Shown: piece by piece, positions 1 through 10,718 of the stretch
Numbering within the stretch: the first letter of the stretch is position 1
Layout of the letters: every line of letters begins with the position of its first letter
From: Nansenia antarctica
Lineage: Eukaryota > Chordata > Actinopteri > Argentiniformes > Microstomatidae
Assembly (NCBI GenBank): GCA_963989245.1
Contig: OZ022341.1
Span: forward strand, 51,521,433 to 51,585,432
Direction: 5' to 3'
DNA length: 64,000 nucleotides
Made by a program: the position numbers and the translations under genes
The notes under the pieces: model-generated
The model's database searches: none
The model's input: the letters and a program-made list of their open reading frames with translations, nothing else
What the model was told of the DNA's origin: nothing

Positions 1-583
1 TATTAAGGTAGGCTATAGATTCCCATCAATATGTTTTATACAAGGTCTTTCAGTAAGACTATTTTACCTGACATGGTAGCCCATATGCCTGTGATTTTCA
101 CCGGTTGCCTGTGGTTCCTTTCTTCACCAAGTAGGGTTGGGTTGAGTTGGGTTGGGGTTGTCTCCACAAATGACCCAACTCTGATAGTCTTTATATCAAA
201 TCTGAGAATGAAATTCAGTATGCTAATTATAAAAGCGGTATGCTATTGATAATAGCATATCATTTAGATTGTTTTTAATTTATTATTTTAGATAATTCAT
301 TATTTTAAAATATTATTTTCTTTAGATAAACAACTAAAATAAAAAAATCTAAATTAGATGCTATTGATACTGCATAGAAACACATTGATATAATATACTT
401 GTATGTTTCAGGGGACAATGTTGCACTCTGATATTTAGTGTGTCTCTGTGCTGCTTGTCCAGCAAGAGGGTTGTCAATATTTTGGATGACAGGCTTTCCC
501 CCTTTCCAAACCTAGGAAATAAAACAGCATGCATATGATTCAAAGAATGCTCTCTTACAAGAAGTTAATACTGACTAATACTG
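1..583. other. AT-rich stretch without a recognised gene
   Basis: I see no protein similarity or RNA gene here. The short open frames have no recognisable domain. A few GGGTTG-like repeats occur near 134-158 and the rest is AT-rich intergenic or intronic DNA. Confidence 0.5.
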
Positions 584-1057
584 ACCTTGGAGTGATCCTG
601 GATAACCGACTATCCTGTGCGGAGAACATTGCAGCAACGGCTCGCTCCTGCAGATTCTTCCTCTACAACATCAGAAGGATACGACCATTCCTTACCAGAG
701 AGGCAGCGCAACTCTTGACCCAGGCACTGGTCATCTCCCGCCTGGATTACTGCAATGTACTCCTGGCTGGGCTCCCCGCTTCAGCCATTAGACCTCTGCA
801 GCTCATCCAGAATGCTGCTGCCCGGCTGGTATTCAACCTCCCCAAATACTCGCATGTCACCCCTCTCCTTCGCACCCTGCACTGGCTCCCGATAGCAGCT
901 CGCATCAGATTCAAGACCCTGGTGCTTGCATACCAGGCAGCTAAAGGGACAGCCCCTGCCTACCTGAAGGAAATGGTAACCCCCCAAACCCCTGCCCACT
1001 CACTCCGCTCCTCCACCTCGGCTGGCCGACTGGCCCCACCTCCTCTACACAGCAGTC
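584..1057 (+). mobile_element. L2-A LINE, upstream piece of a split copy
   Basis: This piece encodes the C-terminal part of an L2-clade reverse transcriptase protein (NLGVILDNRLSC and SRLDYCNVLLAGLP type motifs). It is nearly identical in sequence to 61,454-61,927, the second copy in this window. The copy is 5'-truncated. It stops abruptly at AGTC, where a second LINE has inserted, and resumes at 2,261. The open frame that runs on to 1,281 is an accidental fusion with the inserted element. The match to the other copy is seen directly; the L2 clade label comes from family knowledge. Confidence 0.85.
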
Positions 1058-2260
1058 CTGACCGACCGCCCCCAGAGGGTGCGGGTGGGCCCCCACACCT
1101 CCACAGCCCTCAGACTCAGCACTGGGTCCCCCCAGGGCTGCGTGCTAAGCCCCATCCTCTACAACCTCTACACCTACGACTTCACCCCCGTCCACCCCAG
1201 CAACTCCATCGTAAAGTTTGCAGACGACACCACCGTGGTGGGATGTATCTCGGGGGGGGGCGAGGCGGCGTACAGGGATGAGGTAGAGCAACTGAGCAAG
1301 CTGTGCAAGGTTAACAACCTGCTGCTGAACAAGTCAAAGACCCAGGAAATCATCGTAGACTTCAGAAGGAAAAAGTCCGAGATCCAGCCCCTGCTCATCG
1401 ACGGAGAGAGCGTGGAGAGAGTCTCAACCCTCCGATTCCTGGGACATCACATGCGGGATGACCTGACCTGGAAGGACAACACAAAAGGCACCATCAAGAG
1501 GGCACAACAGCGGCTATACACCCTGAGATGCCTCAGGAAGGAACACAGCAAGCAGGAGATACTGGTGACCTTTTACCGTGGCGCAGTGGAGAGCATCCTC
1601 ACCTACGGCATCTGCAACTGGTTCTCCAGCTGCACAACAGTGGAGAGAAATGCGCTACAGAGAGTCGTGAGAACAGCACAGAAGATCACCGGCGCCCCCC
1701 TCCCCTCTCTGGAAGAGCTGTACAACACACGCTGTCTCAGGAAGGCCTCCAAGATCTCCAGGGACCCGACCCACCCTGGGTACGTACACTTTACCAGGCT
1801 GCCCTCGAAAAGGCGGTTCAGGACCCTGGCCGCTAAGACTAACAGACTGAAGAACAGCTTCTACCACAGGGCCGTCCAGGCCCTAAACACAGCAAAGACC
1901 TAAGTTCTGGGCCCTGGACAGTCTGGACGGATTGTATGGCAGCTGCTGGACTGAAAAAATCAGGTGTAGTGCTGAGGCACAAACATGTACATTTCAAGCC
2001 TGCAAACTGTGACACTTTAAATAACGTGAAACAATACTATTGTGCAATATGACAACCCTAGTCGTCTATCTGTACAGTATAGTACAGTGGATTGTGTACA
2101 TAGCCTTTATTTATGTAAACCAGCTCCTTCCCTTCTTGTGATTTTTTTTAAAAAGTGTTATTTTTTCCCCTTTTCCTAACACCAGGGGAGCCACCCCTCC
2201 TACATTTCGTTGTTTGGTACCTGTACTGTAGCAATGACAATAAAGTCCATTCATTCATTC
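1058..2260 (+). mobile_element. L2-B LINE, 5'-truncated, inserted into L2-A
   Basis: A truncated non-LTR retrotransposon. Its frame 1,079-1,903 carries the catalytic FADD motif (KFADDTTVVGC), then the thumb and C-terminal region ending NTAKT. Motif A of the reverse transcriptase lies upstream of the truncation and is absent. The 3' UTR ends in ATTC repeats. Three more copies of the same family lie at 27,584-30,063 (+), 30,861-32,168 (-) and 62,517-63,811 (-). It is flanked by AGTC at 1,054-1,057 and 2,261-2,264, consistent with a short target duplication within L2-A. Confidence 0.85.
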
Positions 2261-2747
2261 AGTCGGGCTGCCCGATCACGTCTCTTCACAACACTGGCTC
2301 CCCGCTGGTGGAATGAGCTCCCCACGGCTGTCAGAACGGCAGAGTCACTACCCATCTTCCGTCGTAGATTGAAGACCCATCTCTTCAGGTTACATCTTAA
2401 CTGCTCCTCCTGAGACATCTTCTGACCCTCACCACTACGTCTCCTAAAGACACCCGCTTTCCCCTATACTGTGTCCCTAAGAACTTCTATTGCCCCCCTT
2501 GTACTGTTTCTCAGTTTCTCCAGTAATATATATAAAATAAAAATAAAAAAGTTTAGTAGAAGGCGATAATAGGGAGAAGGTTTTTCCTTCTATCAGTGGC
2601 CCCGGGCCCGAGCTAGAGTACTCTTCCTGCAACGAATGGTGGACTGCTGATTCACATGCTTAGTATTCAAATGTATTGATTGTAAGTCGCTTTGGAATAA
2701 GGCGTCTGCTAAATGCCAAAAATGTAAATGTAAAATGTAAATGTAAA
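2261..2747 (+). mobile_element. L2-A LINE, downstream piece of the split copy
   Basis: The L2-A reading frame resumes exactly where it stopped at 1,057 (RAARSRLFTTLAPRWWNELP region) and ends LHLNCSS. The 3' UTR follows, with a GTAAGTCGCTTTGG tail and TGTAAA-type terminal repeats. Joined to 584-1,057 it is collinear with 61,454-62,395, which proves the interruption. Confidence 0.85.
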
Positions 2748-2885
2748 TTTGATAATTAATTGTATTAAATATTGTATTGAAATAATTAATACATTTATGA
2801 TCAACCCCACCCTACCATACCTTTGGTCCGAGGAAGACCTGTTCCTGTGTCAGGATTCTATTCTCTCGACGGAAGTAGACCATCA

Positions 2886-2907
2886 GGTGACGTGAACAAG
2901 ATGGCGG
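2886..2907 (+). promoter_or_regulatory. Putative internal promoter motifs of the L1 (CRE-like and YY1-like)
   Basis: About 20-40 bases from the element's 5' end are GGTGACGTGA, which resembles an ATF/CREB site, and CAAGATGGCGG at 2,897-2,907, which matches the YY1 core (AAGATGGCGG). Mammalian L1 5' UTRs also have a YY1 site near the start that positions initiation. Function here is inferred. Confidence 0.45.
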
Positions 2908-3030
2908 AGTAGAAGCCTCGCGGTTACTCTCCCTTAAGTTTGTCTGAGCAAACATCTATATTTCTGCTACGAAATCTGATATTAACCTACACCAGTTGAA
3001 AGTTTATTAGCCTGTTTAGTACTATCCATA

Positions 3031-3840
3031 ATGGCTAGCCGTACGCGCAAAAATAAAGATCCTTTGGTCATGCCGATGGACGGCGACGAAAACTCAGAGA
3101 GCGCTCTCACAGTGGCCTCTCTCGAGGCTACACTTAAACGCTATTTCAATACAGCAGAGAAAAACTCTAACGACCGATTCGACCGGCTGGAGACCCAGCT
3201 GGGATCCATGGAGGCAACCCTGACCAAACACGATAAGGAGATTAATGCACAACGCACTATCACCTCCAAGCTACAGGAGCGGGTAAAGGAATCCGAGGTC
3301 ACTACATCTCAACACACTACATTCCTAGCTCAGCTCGAGACCAAACTGGCATCCTTCGAGGATAGGAACAGAAGGGACAACCTACGAATGATTAATCTAA
3401 AGGAGGGAGAAGAATCGGGGAATGCAATATCCTACCTCACTGCCAACATCCAGAAATGGTTCCCCTCCCTGGCTGACAAGCCGCTGGAGATCATGCGAGC
3501 TCACCGCACCGGGTCTCCTCGAGCCTCTTCATCACATCCCAGGTCCTTGATCATTAAATTCTTTCGCTTCACAGACAGAGACCGCATCCTCCAAGAATGA
3601 AGGAAAACTCCTGTGGAGATCGCCGGGTGCACCATCCGTTTTGCAGCGGATTACAGCCAGTACACTTCTAAACTCAGACGTCCCTGCTATCCAGTCATGC
3701 ACCGGGCTCGGGGATTGCGCTGTGAGGCATTCTTGCTGTACCCTGCGGTCATCAAGCTCATCCACAGCTCTGGGCACCATCTATTCCACGAACTATCAGA
3801 GGCAGAGAAGTTCCTTTCTTCACTTGAGGACAATTCCTGA
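3031..3840 (+). pseudogene. L1 ORF1 protein with internal stop
   Basis: This frame encodes an L1 ORF1-like RNA-binding chaperone of about 269 residues. It starts MASRTRKNKDP. A heptad-rich segment (roughly residues 25-110) fits a coiled coil. Then come a DRNRRDNLRMINL stretch, typical of the start of the L1 RRM domain, and a C-terminal domain with HRARG and AFLLYPA-type motifs. TGA at 3,598-3,600 breaks the frame after LQE, but the same frame continues to 3,840, so a single nonsense change explains it. The start is the first ATG of the frame, 165 bases from the 5' end of the element. ORF2 follows after about 1 kb. Confidence 0.85.
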
Positions 3841-4827
3841 TCGGGGTAAGGCTCTTAACAAGAGCTCGCTCTAGACTTTGTTTTTCAAGCGATAACTGTT
3901 GACTACATGCTGGACTTGTTTACTTCCTGGTGGGGCGTTACTCACGGAGGACGTCACTCCAATGACTCTGTTTGTTTATTTCTATCGTGTAGCAACTCAG
4001 TGAGTTTAAATCCGGCTGACATCGCTGTAAAACCACTATAGTTTTTGATTTCTATTTACTGTAAATGCCGATCCAGCTGTATGGTGGCTGACTGTGTGCG
4101 ACACATTTCGCAATCTGAACTCTATGATAGGTTGCTGACTAATCAGATTGAATAGCGTTATAATAGCCTAATGTTTTAAGTTTGCCTGTTCCACACAACC
4201 TTGCTTATTTGAGTATTTTGAACATATGGGGTGTCCCAATTTACGTATGACATTATAGGTAGCTTGAAGACAATTATTGTTTTTTATTATAGAACTGAAT
4301 GAATATATAATTTCATTGCTGATGGCTTTATAACCCCAAATGATACTTGAAAATGATTTCTTTTTTTCTTTGGTTTCTAATTCTGTATTATCATTATTTT
4401 TTATTATATATGGTAATTACTCAAACAAGGAACAGCTACAAGGGAGAGGGAGGGGTATCTGACTATCTTTTCTTCACTGTCACTTTTTTTGGGGGGAGGG
4501 GGAGGTTGGGTGGGCTCTGGATGGACCTTTTTGTCCATTTATTTTTTGGGGGGGTTGGGGAAGAGGGGTGCCGATTGGGATTAGGGGGCAAGGGGTGGGT
4601 GGGCTATGATCATGGGGCTGATGGGGGGGTTGGGGGGGAGGGACCCTGTAGTGTACAGGGCAGGATATACTCAGGAGGTATCAAATGGGTGGGTGGGAGA
4701 GTGCGGATGTCTGTGTATGTGTGGGATTGTTGTTTTTTTGTTTTGTTTTGTTTTGTTTTATTTATTTATTTTTCTGTCCTGTCTTGTATTTTCTTGTCCT
4801 GTCAGTTGTTCCTTCGGGTTATTCTAA
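3841..4827 (+). other. L1 inter-ORF spacer, G-rich
   Basis: No coding evidence. The segment at about 4,490-4,690 is made of repeated G runs (GGGGGGAGGGGGAGG style) on the sense strand, with potential for G-quadruplexes. A T-rich stretch precedes the ORF2 start. The open frame 4,347-4,835 across it is low-complexity and I do not regard it as a gene. Confidence 0.6.
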
Positions 4828-7800
4828 ATGCCTAGATACAACTTCATAACTTATAATGTTAAAGGAATGGGGGGTTTGGTGAAAAGGAAGAAAATTATGA
4901 CATACCTGAACAAACAAAAAGTGGATGTAGCCTTTTTACAAGAATCTCATCTCCTATTCTCAACTCATGAACAGCTCAAATCGGGATGGGTTGGTAAAGT
5001 ATTTCATTCCTCATTTGCTTCCAACTCAAGAGGTGTTGTAATTCTCATCAGACATAATGTATTATTTCTCCCTGAAGAAGTTAAATCTGATAAAAATGGT
5101 AGATATATTTTTGTTAGGGGCTTGCTGGACCAAGTCGAAGTAATTTTTAAAAATTGTTATTGTCCTAATCATGATGACCCCAAATGTATTAATGACCTTA
5201 CATTAATGGTGGCAAAATTTAAAATTCCTATTTTGGGGGGGGGTGACTTTAACTGCATTCTAGATGCTAATTTGGACAGATCTTCGACCACTAATTACTC
5301 CCTATCCAATATGTCTATTGCTTTGGCCAAAAACACTCAGGAACTGGGCCTTTATGAGACTTGGAGAACTATTCATCCTAATGACAGAGATTTTTCATTC
5401 TACTCCCATGTGCACAACACTTATTCAAGAATTGATTTTTTTCTTTGTATCTTCATCTTTTGTTTCCAAGATATCAAAATGTGTGTATTTGGCGAGAATC
5501 TTATCAGACCATTCTGCATTACTTTTTTCAATTGATTTTGATGGGCCTCCGGCACCATCTAAAACTTGGAGGTTCAATACATCATTGTTAGCCAACCAAC
5601 AGTTTATTGAATTTATGAACGCCCATTTGGACACTTTTTCTGCTGTACATCAGGATTCAACAGTTTGTCCTTTAATAGTTTGGGACACATTGAAAGCCTA
5701 TATTAGAGGGATGATTATAGCATTCTCTTCCTCCCTTAAGGCCAAAACCAAAGATGAATTACAGTATATCGAACAACAGATTAAGAAGTTAGAGAAACAC
5801 CATTGTGTATCCAAAGATCCTGCGGTACTTTGCCAGCTTGACAATTTGAAAATGAAATACAATAATATAAACACACATTTTATTGAATTGAATATTTTAA
5901 AAACAAAGCAAAGATCTGTCGAGCAAGGCGAAATGGCAGGTAAATTACTAGCATGGCAAATAAAGAAAGAATCAGAAGATCGAGCTATTTTGCGAATTAA
6001 AGGGGCGGATGGTTGCGTTATAATGGATCCCGTAGAGATTAATGATACATTCAAAAGCTTTTATAGTGAATTGTATGAATCGGAGTGTCATTGTAGTGAG
6101 GAGACCTTAAATACTTTTCTGAAAGACATTCCTCTCCCTTCTCTGACAACTGAAAGGAGGTCCCAGTTAGACAAAGATATAACCTCAGAGGAGATTTTGA
6201 AGGCTATGTACTCTCTTCAAAAGGGCAATGCACCGGGATTGGATGGTCTTCCAGTGGAATTTTATAGACAGTTTTCTCAGCAGCTAATGCCTTTTTTTCA
6301 TTCTATGATTTCAACCAGTCTTCAGAAAAGATTACTCCCTCAATCTCTTTACGTAGCAGTTATTATTCTACTTTAAAAAAAAAGATAAAGATCCACTGTT
6401 GTGTGCTTCTTATAGGCCAGTTTCACTGTTAAATGTCGATTATAAGATCATCACTCAAATTCTAACTCTACGCCTTGAATCAGTGGTATCTAATCTTATT
6501 CATTCGGACCAAACAGGTTTTGTTCAGGGTCGTCTACTGTCTGATAATATTCGTAGGTATTTTGATATTTTGTTTCACACTAAAGACTGTACTACTCCTA
6601 TGGTGGCTATTTCTATCGATGCTGAAAAAGCATTTGATATATTAGAATGGGAATACTTAATAGCCATTTTATCAAGATATAATTTTGGACCCTTTTTTAT
6701 TTCTTGGATTCGCATTATTTATAGTCTCCCTATGGCAATCATTAAGACAAACAATCAGCACTCATCCCCCTTTAAGCTATCACGAGGGACAAGACAAGGC
6801 TGTCCGATGTCTCCATCATTATTTGCTCTAGCTATTGAAGCTCTGGCTGCAATAATAAGATCACATAATTACCTACAGGGCATTAAAATTGGAAGCGAAA
6901 ATCATGTTATTTCATTATATGCAGATAATATTTTACTTTATTTACGTGACCCTTTGTACTCAATTCCAATACTGTTTACAATACTGGATCAGTTTGGCGA
7001 TCTATCGGGCTACAAAGTCAACCAGTCCAAAACCGAAATTATGCCAATTTCCAAATTTAATTTTGACTCTTTAAAAGACAAATTTCATTTGAAATGGTTT
7101 CCAGATTATATGAAGTATTTGGGCATATATATTCCTAAGAAAATAGATGACACTTATCACCTTAATTATTCTCCATTAATTGAGAAAGTTACAAATGATC
7201 TGAAAAGGATGAATTTACTTCCTATATCTCTTATGGGCAGAACCAACATTATTAAGATGTCTATTTTACCCAAATGTCTTTTTTTGTTTCAAAACATTCC
7301 ATTTTCCCCTCCGCTACTTTTCTTCAAAAAGATGCAGAGAATCTTCTCCTCTTTCATTTGGGAGAGTAAGTCACCAAGGATTAGCCAACAAGTTTTACAA
7401 CTTCCATATAAGGATGGTGGCTTAAACCTACCGAACCTTAACATTTACTTTCTGGCTGCTCAACTTACCCAGATTAGGCAGTGGTTCTCTAGCTCATCTA
7501 GCGCATGGTCAAGACTGGAATCTTATGACATTCTTCCATATGAACTGAGATGCCTGCCTTATATTGGTTTACAACAGGTTAAAAAAATCACAAATAATCC
7601 TATTATTATTAACAGTTTACTAATATGGTAGAACTCCCATAAACGTATGGGTCACAAGGAACACATTTCGCCCTATACTCCTATATGGAGAAACCCCAAT
7701 TTTACATCTTGTTTTAATGATGACACCTTCAAGTCTTGGTACGACAAGGGGATAAGGGAAATAACACATCTTTACGACAGTGGCACATTTGTTTCTTTCC

Positions 7801-8606
7801 TTCAGTTAAAGTCAAAATATAATTTACCTTCCACACATTTATTTCGATTTCTTCAAATCCGCCATATGATACAGACAACTCAAGGCACTCTTGAAGAACC
7901 CAAGCCCTCCAAAATAGAAGGCCTTATCAATAAGGAGGTTCAAAGTTCTAAATGTATTTCTCAAGTTTATTTATCTCTGCTTGAATGCTTGTCTACAAGT
8001 ACAGATGCTACGAGGTGTAAATGGGAAAAGGATTTAGACATGGATATAAGTAAAGAGGACTGGTCTTTCTTTTGTCTTAAAGTTCATAAATGTTCTTACA
8101 ATATGAGGCACAAACTCCTTCTTTTTAAAATTTTGCATAGAACTTATTATACACCTGCAAAACTTTATAAAATGAATAATGAAATGTCCTTTTTGTGCTG
8201 GCGCTGCAAAAAACAGAAAGGGGAGTTTTACCATATGTTTTGGTCATGTAATTTGTTGTTAACATTTTGGAACTTTGTAATTGACACGATAGCATTATGT
8301 TTAAATATTCACATTGCAAAATCATCTCGCTTGTGTCTGTTAGGCACAATCAATATGGATCCTTGGAATGAATTTCAAAAAAAATATATTGATCTTGCTT
8401 TGATTGCTGCAAAGAAGTGTATTGCAATCCATTGGAAATCCGATTACTCTCCTACAATATCACATTGGTTAAATGAAATCTCTAGCTACAATCCATTAGA
8501 TAAAATATACTATAATATAAGACATAAGAGTCAGGACTTTGTAAAAATATGGCAACCACATATAGATTTTATGGCAAGAAGGGCAGCTTCAGGTACTATT
8601 GTTTGA
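4828..8606 (+). pseudogene. L1 ORF2 (endonuclease and reverse transcriptase), disrupted
   Basis: The order is APE-type endonuclease (TYNVKGM, LQESHL, GGGDFNC, SDHSAL), a linker, reverse transcriptase (GNAPGLDGLPVEFY, SYRPVSLLN, SIDAEKAFD motif A, TRQGCPMSPSLF motif B) and a C-terminal region with a CWRCKKQKGEFYHMFWSC cysteine cluster. Frames change near 5,436-5,442 in a T7 run and near 6,375-6,384 in an A run. TAG at 7,629-7,631 replaces a probable Trp codon, and the same frame continues to 8,606. The motif C box reads YADN instead of YADD: GAT at 6,924-6,926 is followed by AAT. The usual length is about 1,260 residues, so the element is essentially complete but inactive. Confidence 0.9.
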
Positions 8607-8906
8607 TGGACAGTGTTTCTTGTAGGGATGCACGGTGATGTGAATTGCTGTTAATATCATAGCGCATCCCTAATGAATGTATTATTGTGTGTGTGTGTGT
8701 GTGTGTATGTAGGCATGTGTGTTTTGTCTTATTATTATTATCTTTTTGTTGTGTTGTCGTTGGGCGTTGCCGCACAATGGTGGGTGGGGGGGGGGGGGGG
8801 GGGGAGGGGGTGGATACATGGGGGCGGGGAAAAAAAATGTGTTCAATTATATTGTAAAAATGTTTGAATCTTTGGAAACATAATAAAAAAAAAAATAATA
8901 ATAATA
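8607..8906 (+). other. L1 3' UTR and A-rich tail
   Basis: Contains a short GT repeat (8,689-8,706), a run of about 18 G at 8,786-8,803 in a G-rich tract, and a tail with AATAAA-like and AAT repeats that ends at the right copy of the target duplication. Confidence 0.75.
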
Positions 8907-8992
8907 AGGATTCTATTCTCCATCCTCTCCATTAGATCAGGTTGCCGCATATTTTTTGACACCTGTAGTTTTGACAGCTCTGGCAACACCTT

Positions 8993-9675
8993 GGGCCCTA
9001 TTATGCACTTCTTAACTTGCCGTCTTAAGTCTTAATTAAGACGCACCGCCAGGTTAAGACCTACCGCCACCCTTATTATGCGCTTCATACGCGCTACTGC
9101 TATTATGCAGGTGTCGCTAGGCGCCCACACATAAGACGTAAGACTCCCGTGCATATATTACTCATTGTGGGAGTGTTCATATGTTAATGAAGTGCGCTAG
9201 GCGCCCCTGCTATTATGCGATCTGACTTTGTGCCTAGCGCTAAGAAGTGGTTTGAAAAGTTCTTAGGCGCTAGACTTCATGCACGTTTTGAAACACGAGC
9301 GCGCCTCCGCGGTTTGCGCATGCGCGCCGACCGACTTCTTAAGAAGTGGGTCAGCGCGCATGCGCAAACCGCGGAGGCGCGCTCGTGTTTCAAAACGTGC
9401 ATGAAGTCTAGCACCTATGAACTGCATAATAGCATAGCGCTTATGACTTAACGCAGCCGGTTCTTAAAGGGAATGGCACCTGGCACGCTGATTGGGTTGA
9501 TTGAGAAGACGCCCAAAACACACCCATGACTAATTTCTGGGCTTAGCGCCGGGTCTTAGGCGCCCACTACCGCACGCATAATAGCAAAGTGGCCTTGACC
9601 ACGCCTCCACATCTTAAGTTTAGATCTACCGCCTCGTCTTATTGCTTAAGACTTATGAAGTGCATAATAGGGCCC
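8993..9675. mobile_element. MITE with GGGCCCTATTATGCA terminal inverted repeats
   Basis: Both ends carry the inverted repeat GGGCCCTATTATGCACTTC (right end slightly different). CTT flanks both sides (8,990-8,992 and 9,676-9,678), a 3-bp target duplication. There is no transposase. The TIR sequence and 3-bp duplication suggest a PIF/Harbinger-type non-autonomous element, an inference. GGCGCC/TAGGCGC and TTAAGAC motifs recur throughout in both orientations. Confidence 0.75.
9269..9412. repeat. Perfect 58-bp inverted repeat in the MITE core
   Basis: Arms 9,269-9,326 and 9,355-9,412 are exact reverse complements. The 28-nt loop contains a smaller palindrome, ACTTCTTAAGAAGT. Each arm holds TTTGCGCATGCGC, close to the NRF1 binding consensus. 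Confidence 0.95.
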
Positions 9676-9805
9676 CTTGTTTCCATGCTGCCTTAAGCCT
9701 GTTTTGGAACGAGTTATATTTTGGTACCAACATTCTAGATATCTTTGGTATAACTGACATGCAGGAAATAATACTGTACATGATAAATACAGATAATACA
9801 GTTAC

Positions 9806-10718
9806 TTAAGTAAATAAACACATTTTGAAGTAGATGTTCCTACCAAGCCCTCGTCTTTGCCGAAGATCAGTGGCCGACACTAATGCGACTGAACCAGATG
9901 CTCTGTATACAGGGGCATAGCCTGGCAGCCCGTGTACAGGTGTATTGTCTGCCACATGATTGGGTGCTGACAATGTGGTGATGGAATCCAAGACTGCAAT
10001 CCTCTTGACCATGGTCTTCTCCATACTAACACCATTCTTGTGAGCGATGACTGAAGTACAACATTCATATAAAACAATTAGCTTTAAGCACCTATATGGC
10101 CTTGCAAATTAAATACTGTATGTGTAGTTACATTTACCCATGTCCTTGACCCTGTGGTGGTATCGTTCAAAGCGGTTGCAGTCTCCAATCATGGGGTGGC
10201 CCAGCACATCTGTTTGCTCTCCAGTGTGATAGCCACAATGAATGTTGGCACGGTTTGCAACATCTGCTTTCCATATCTTAAAGAAAATATGACACCAAAA
10301 TGTACTTACTTCTGCTAAATGGTGTTAATATGAGTTAATATGTTAATATTATCTAATATCTAATCAAACCACACTGTTTTGATGCAAAATCCTGTAAGAA
10401 AAATAATATATATATATAATAATGATATCAATAATAACTCACCCTCTCGAAAAGTTTGTGGTGGTCACATATCTCGACCTGGAGTTGCCTTGCTTCGTCA
10501 TCCGTCAAACTAGCTGATCGGATCAAAGCCAAGTATCCACTCAGCAAGATGTTGGCTTTAGTCACTAGTCGGCAGGTGTTGCGGCCAATGTATTCAACAG
10601 AGGCTGCTGTAAATGCCTCAGGGCAACACATGACATCTCTGGCTATGATGGGCCACATCTGAATGAGATGGAGTACCTCACAGCCAGTGGCACATGCCAA
10701 GTGATGAACATCTGGGAG
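9806..10718 (-). CDS. Unrecognised spliced reading frame (three exon-like blocks)
   Basis: I do not recognise the protein. Three minus-strand open blocks join with canonical splice signals and matching phases. Block 1 is 10,718-10,443: preceded by TTTCAG, starts LPDVHHLACATGCEV, ends GAG AGG before GTGAGT. Block 2 is 10,276-10,138: preceded by TTTAAG, IWKADVANRANIHCGYHTGE region, ends one base into a codon before GTAAAT. Block 3 is 10,050 to a stop at 9,806: preceded by CTTCAG, VIAHKNGVSMEKTM. Together they give about 219 residues, rich in His and Cys (CDHHKLFER, GDCNRFERYHHR). The 5' part would lie upstream of 10,718. Block 3 could also be cut at GGTAGG near 9,844. A MITE lies immediately downstream. 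It could be a host gene remnant or the spliced gene of an unknown transposon; coding status is inferred. Confidence 0.4.

Larger units (their letters stand above)
2866..8906 (+). mobile_element. Nearly full-length L1-clade LINE, inactive
   Basis: A 6.04-kb two-ORF retrotransposon. It has a 5' UTR, an ORF1 with a coiled-coil style protein, a G-rich spacer, an ORF2 with endonuclease and reverse transcriptase, a 3' UTR and an A-rich tail with AAT repeats. The 14-bp direct repeat AGGATTCTATTCTC at 2,852-2,865 and 8,907-8,920 flanks it exactly. This sets both ends and shows a retrotransposition insertion of an apparently complete element. It is dead: ORF1 has an internal stop, and ORF2 has two frameshifts, a stop and a mutated catalytic motif. 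The L1 clade label comes from the ORF1/ORF2 architecture and the motifs. Confidence 0.93.

Noticed and set aside
529..1281. A 250-residue protein
   Set aside because: An accidental fusion of two LINE fragments across an insertion border; no single element encodes it.
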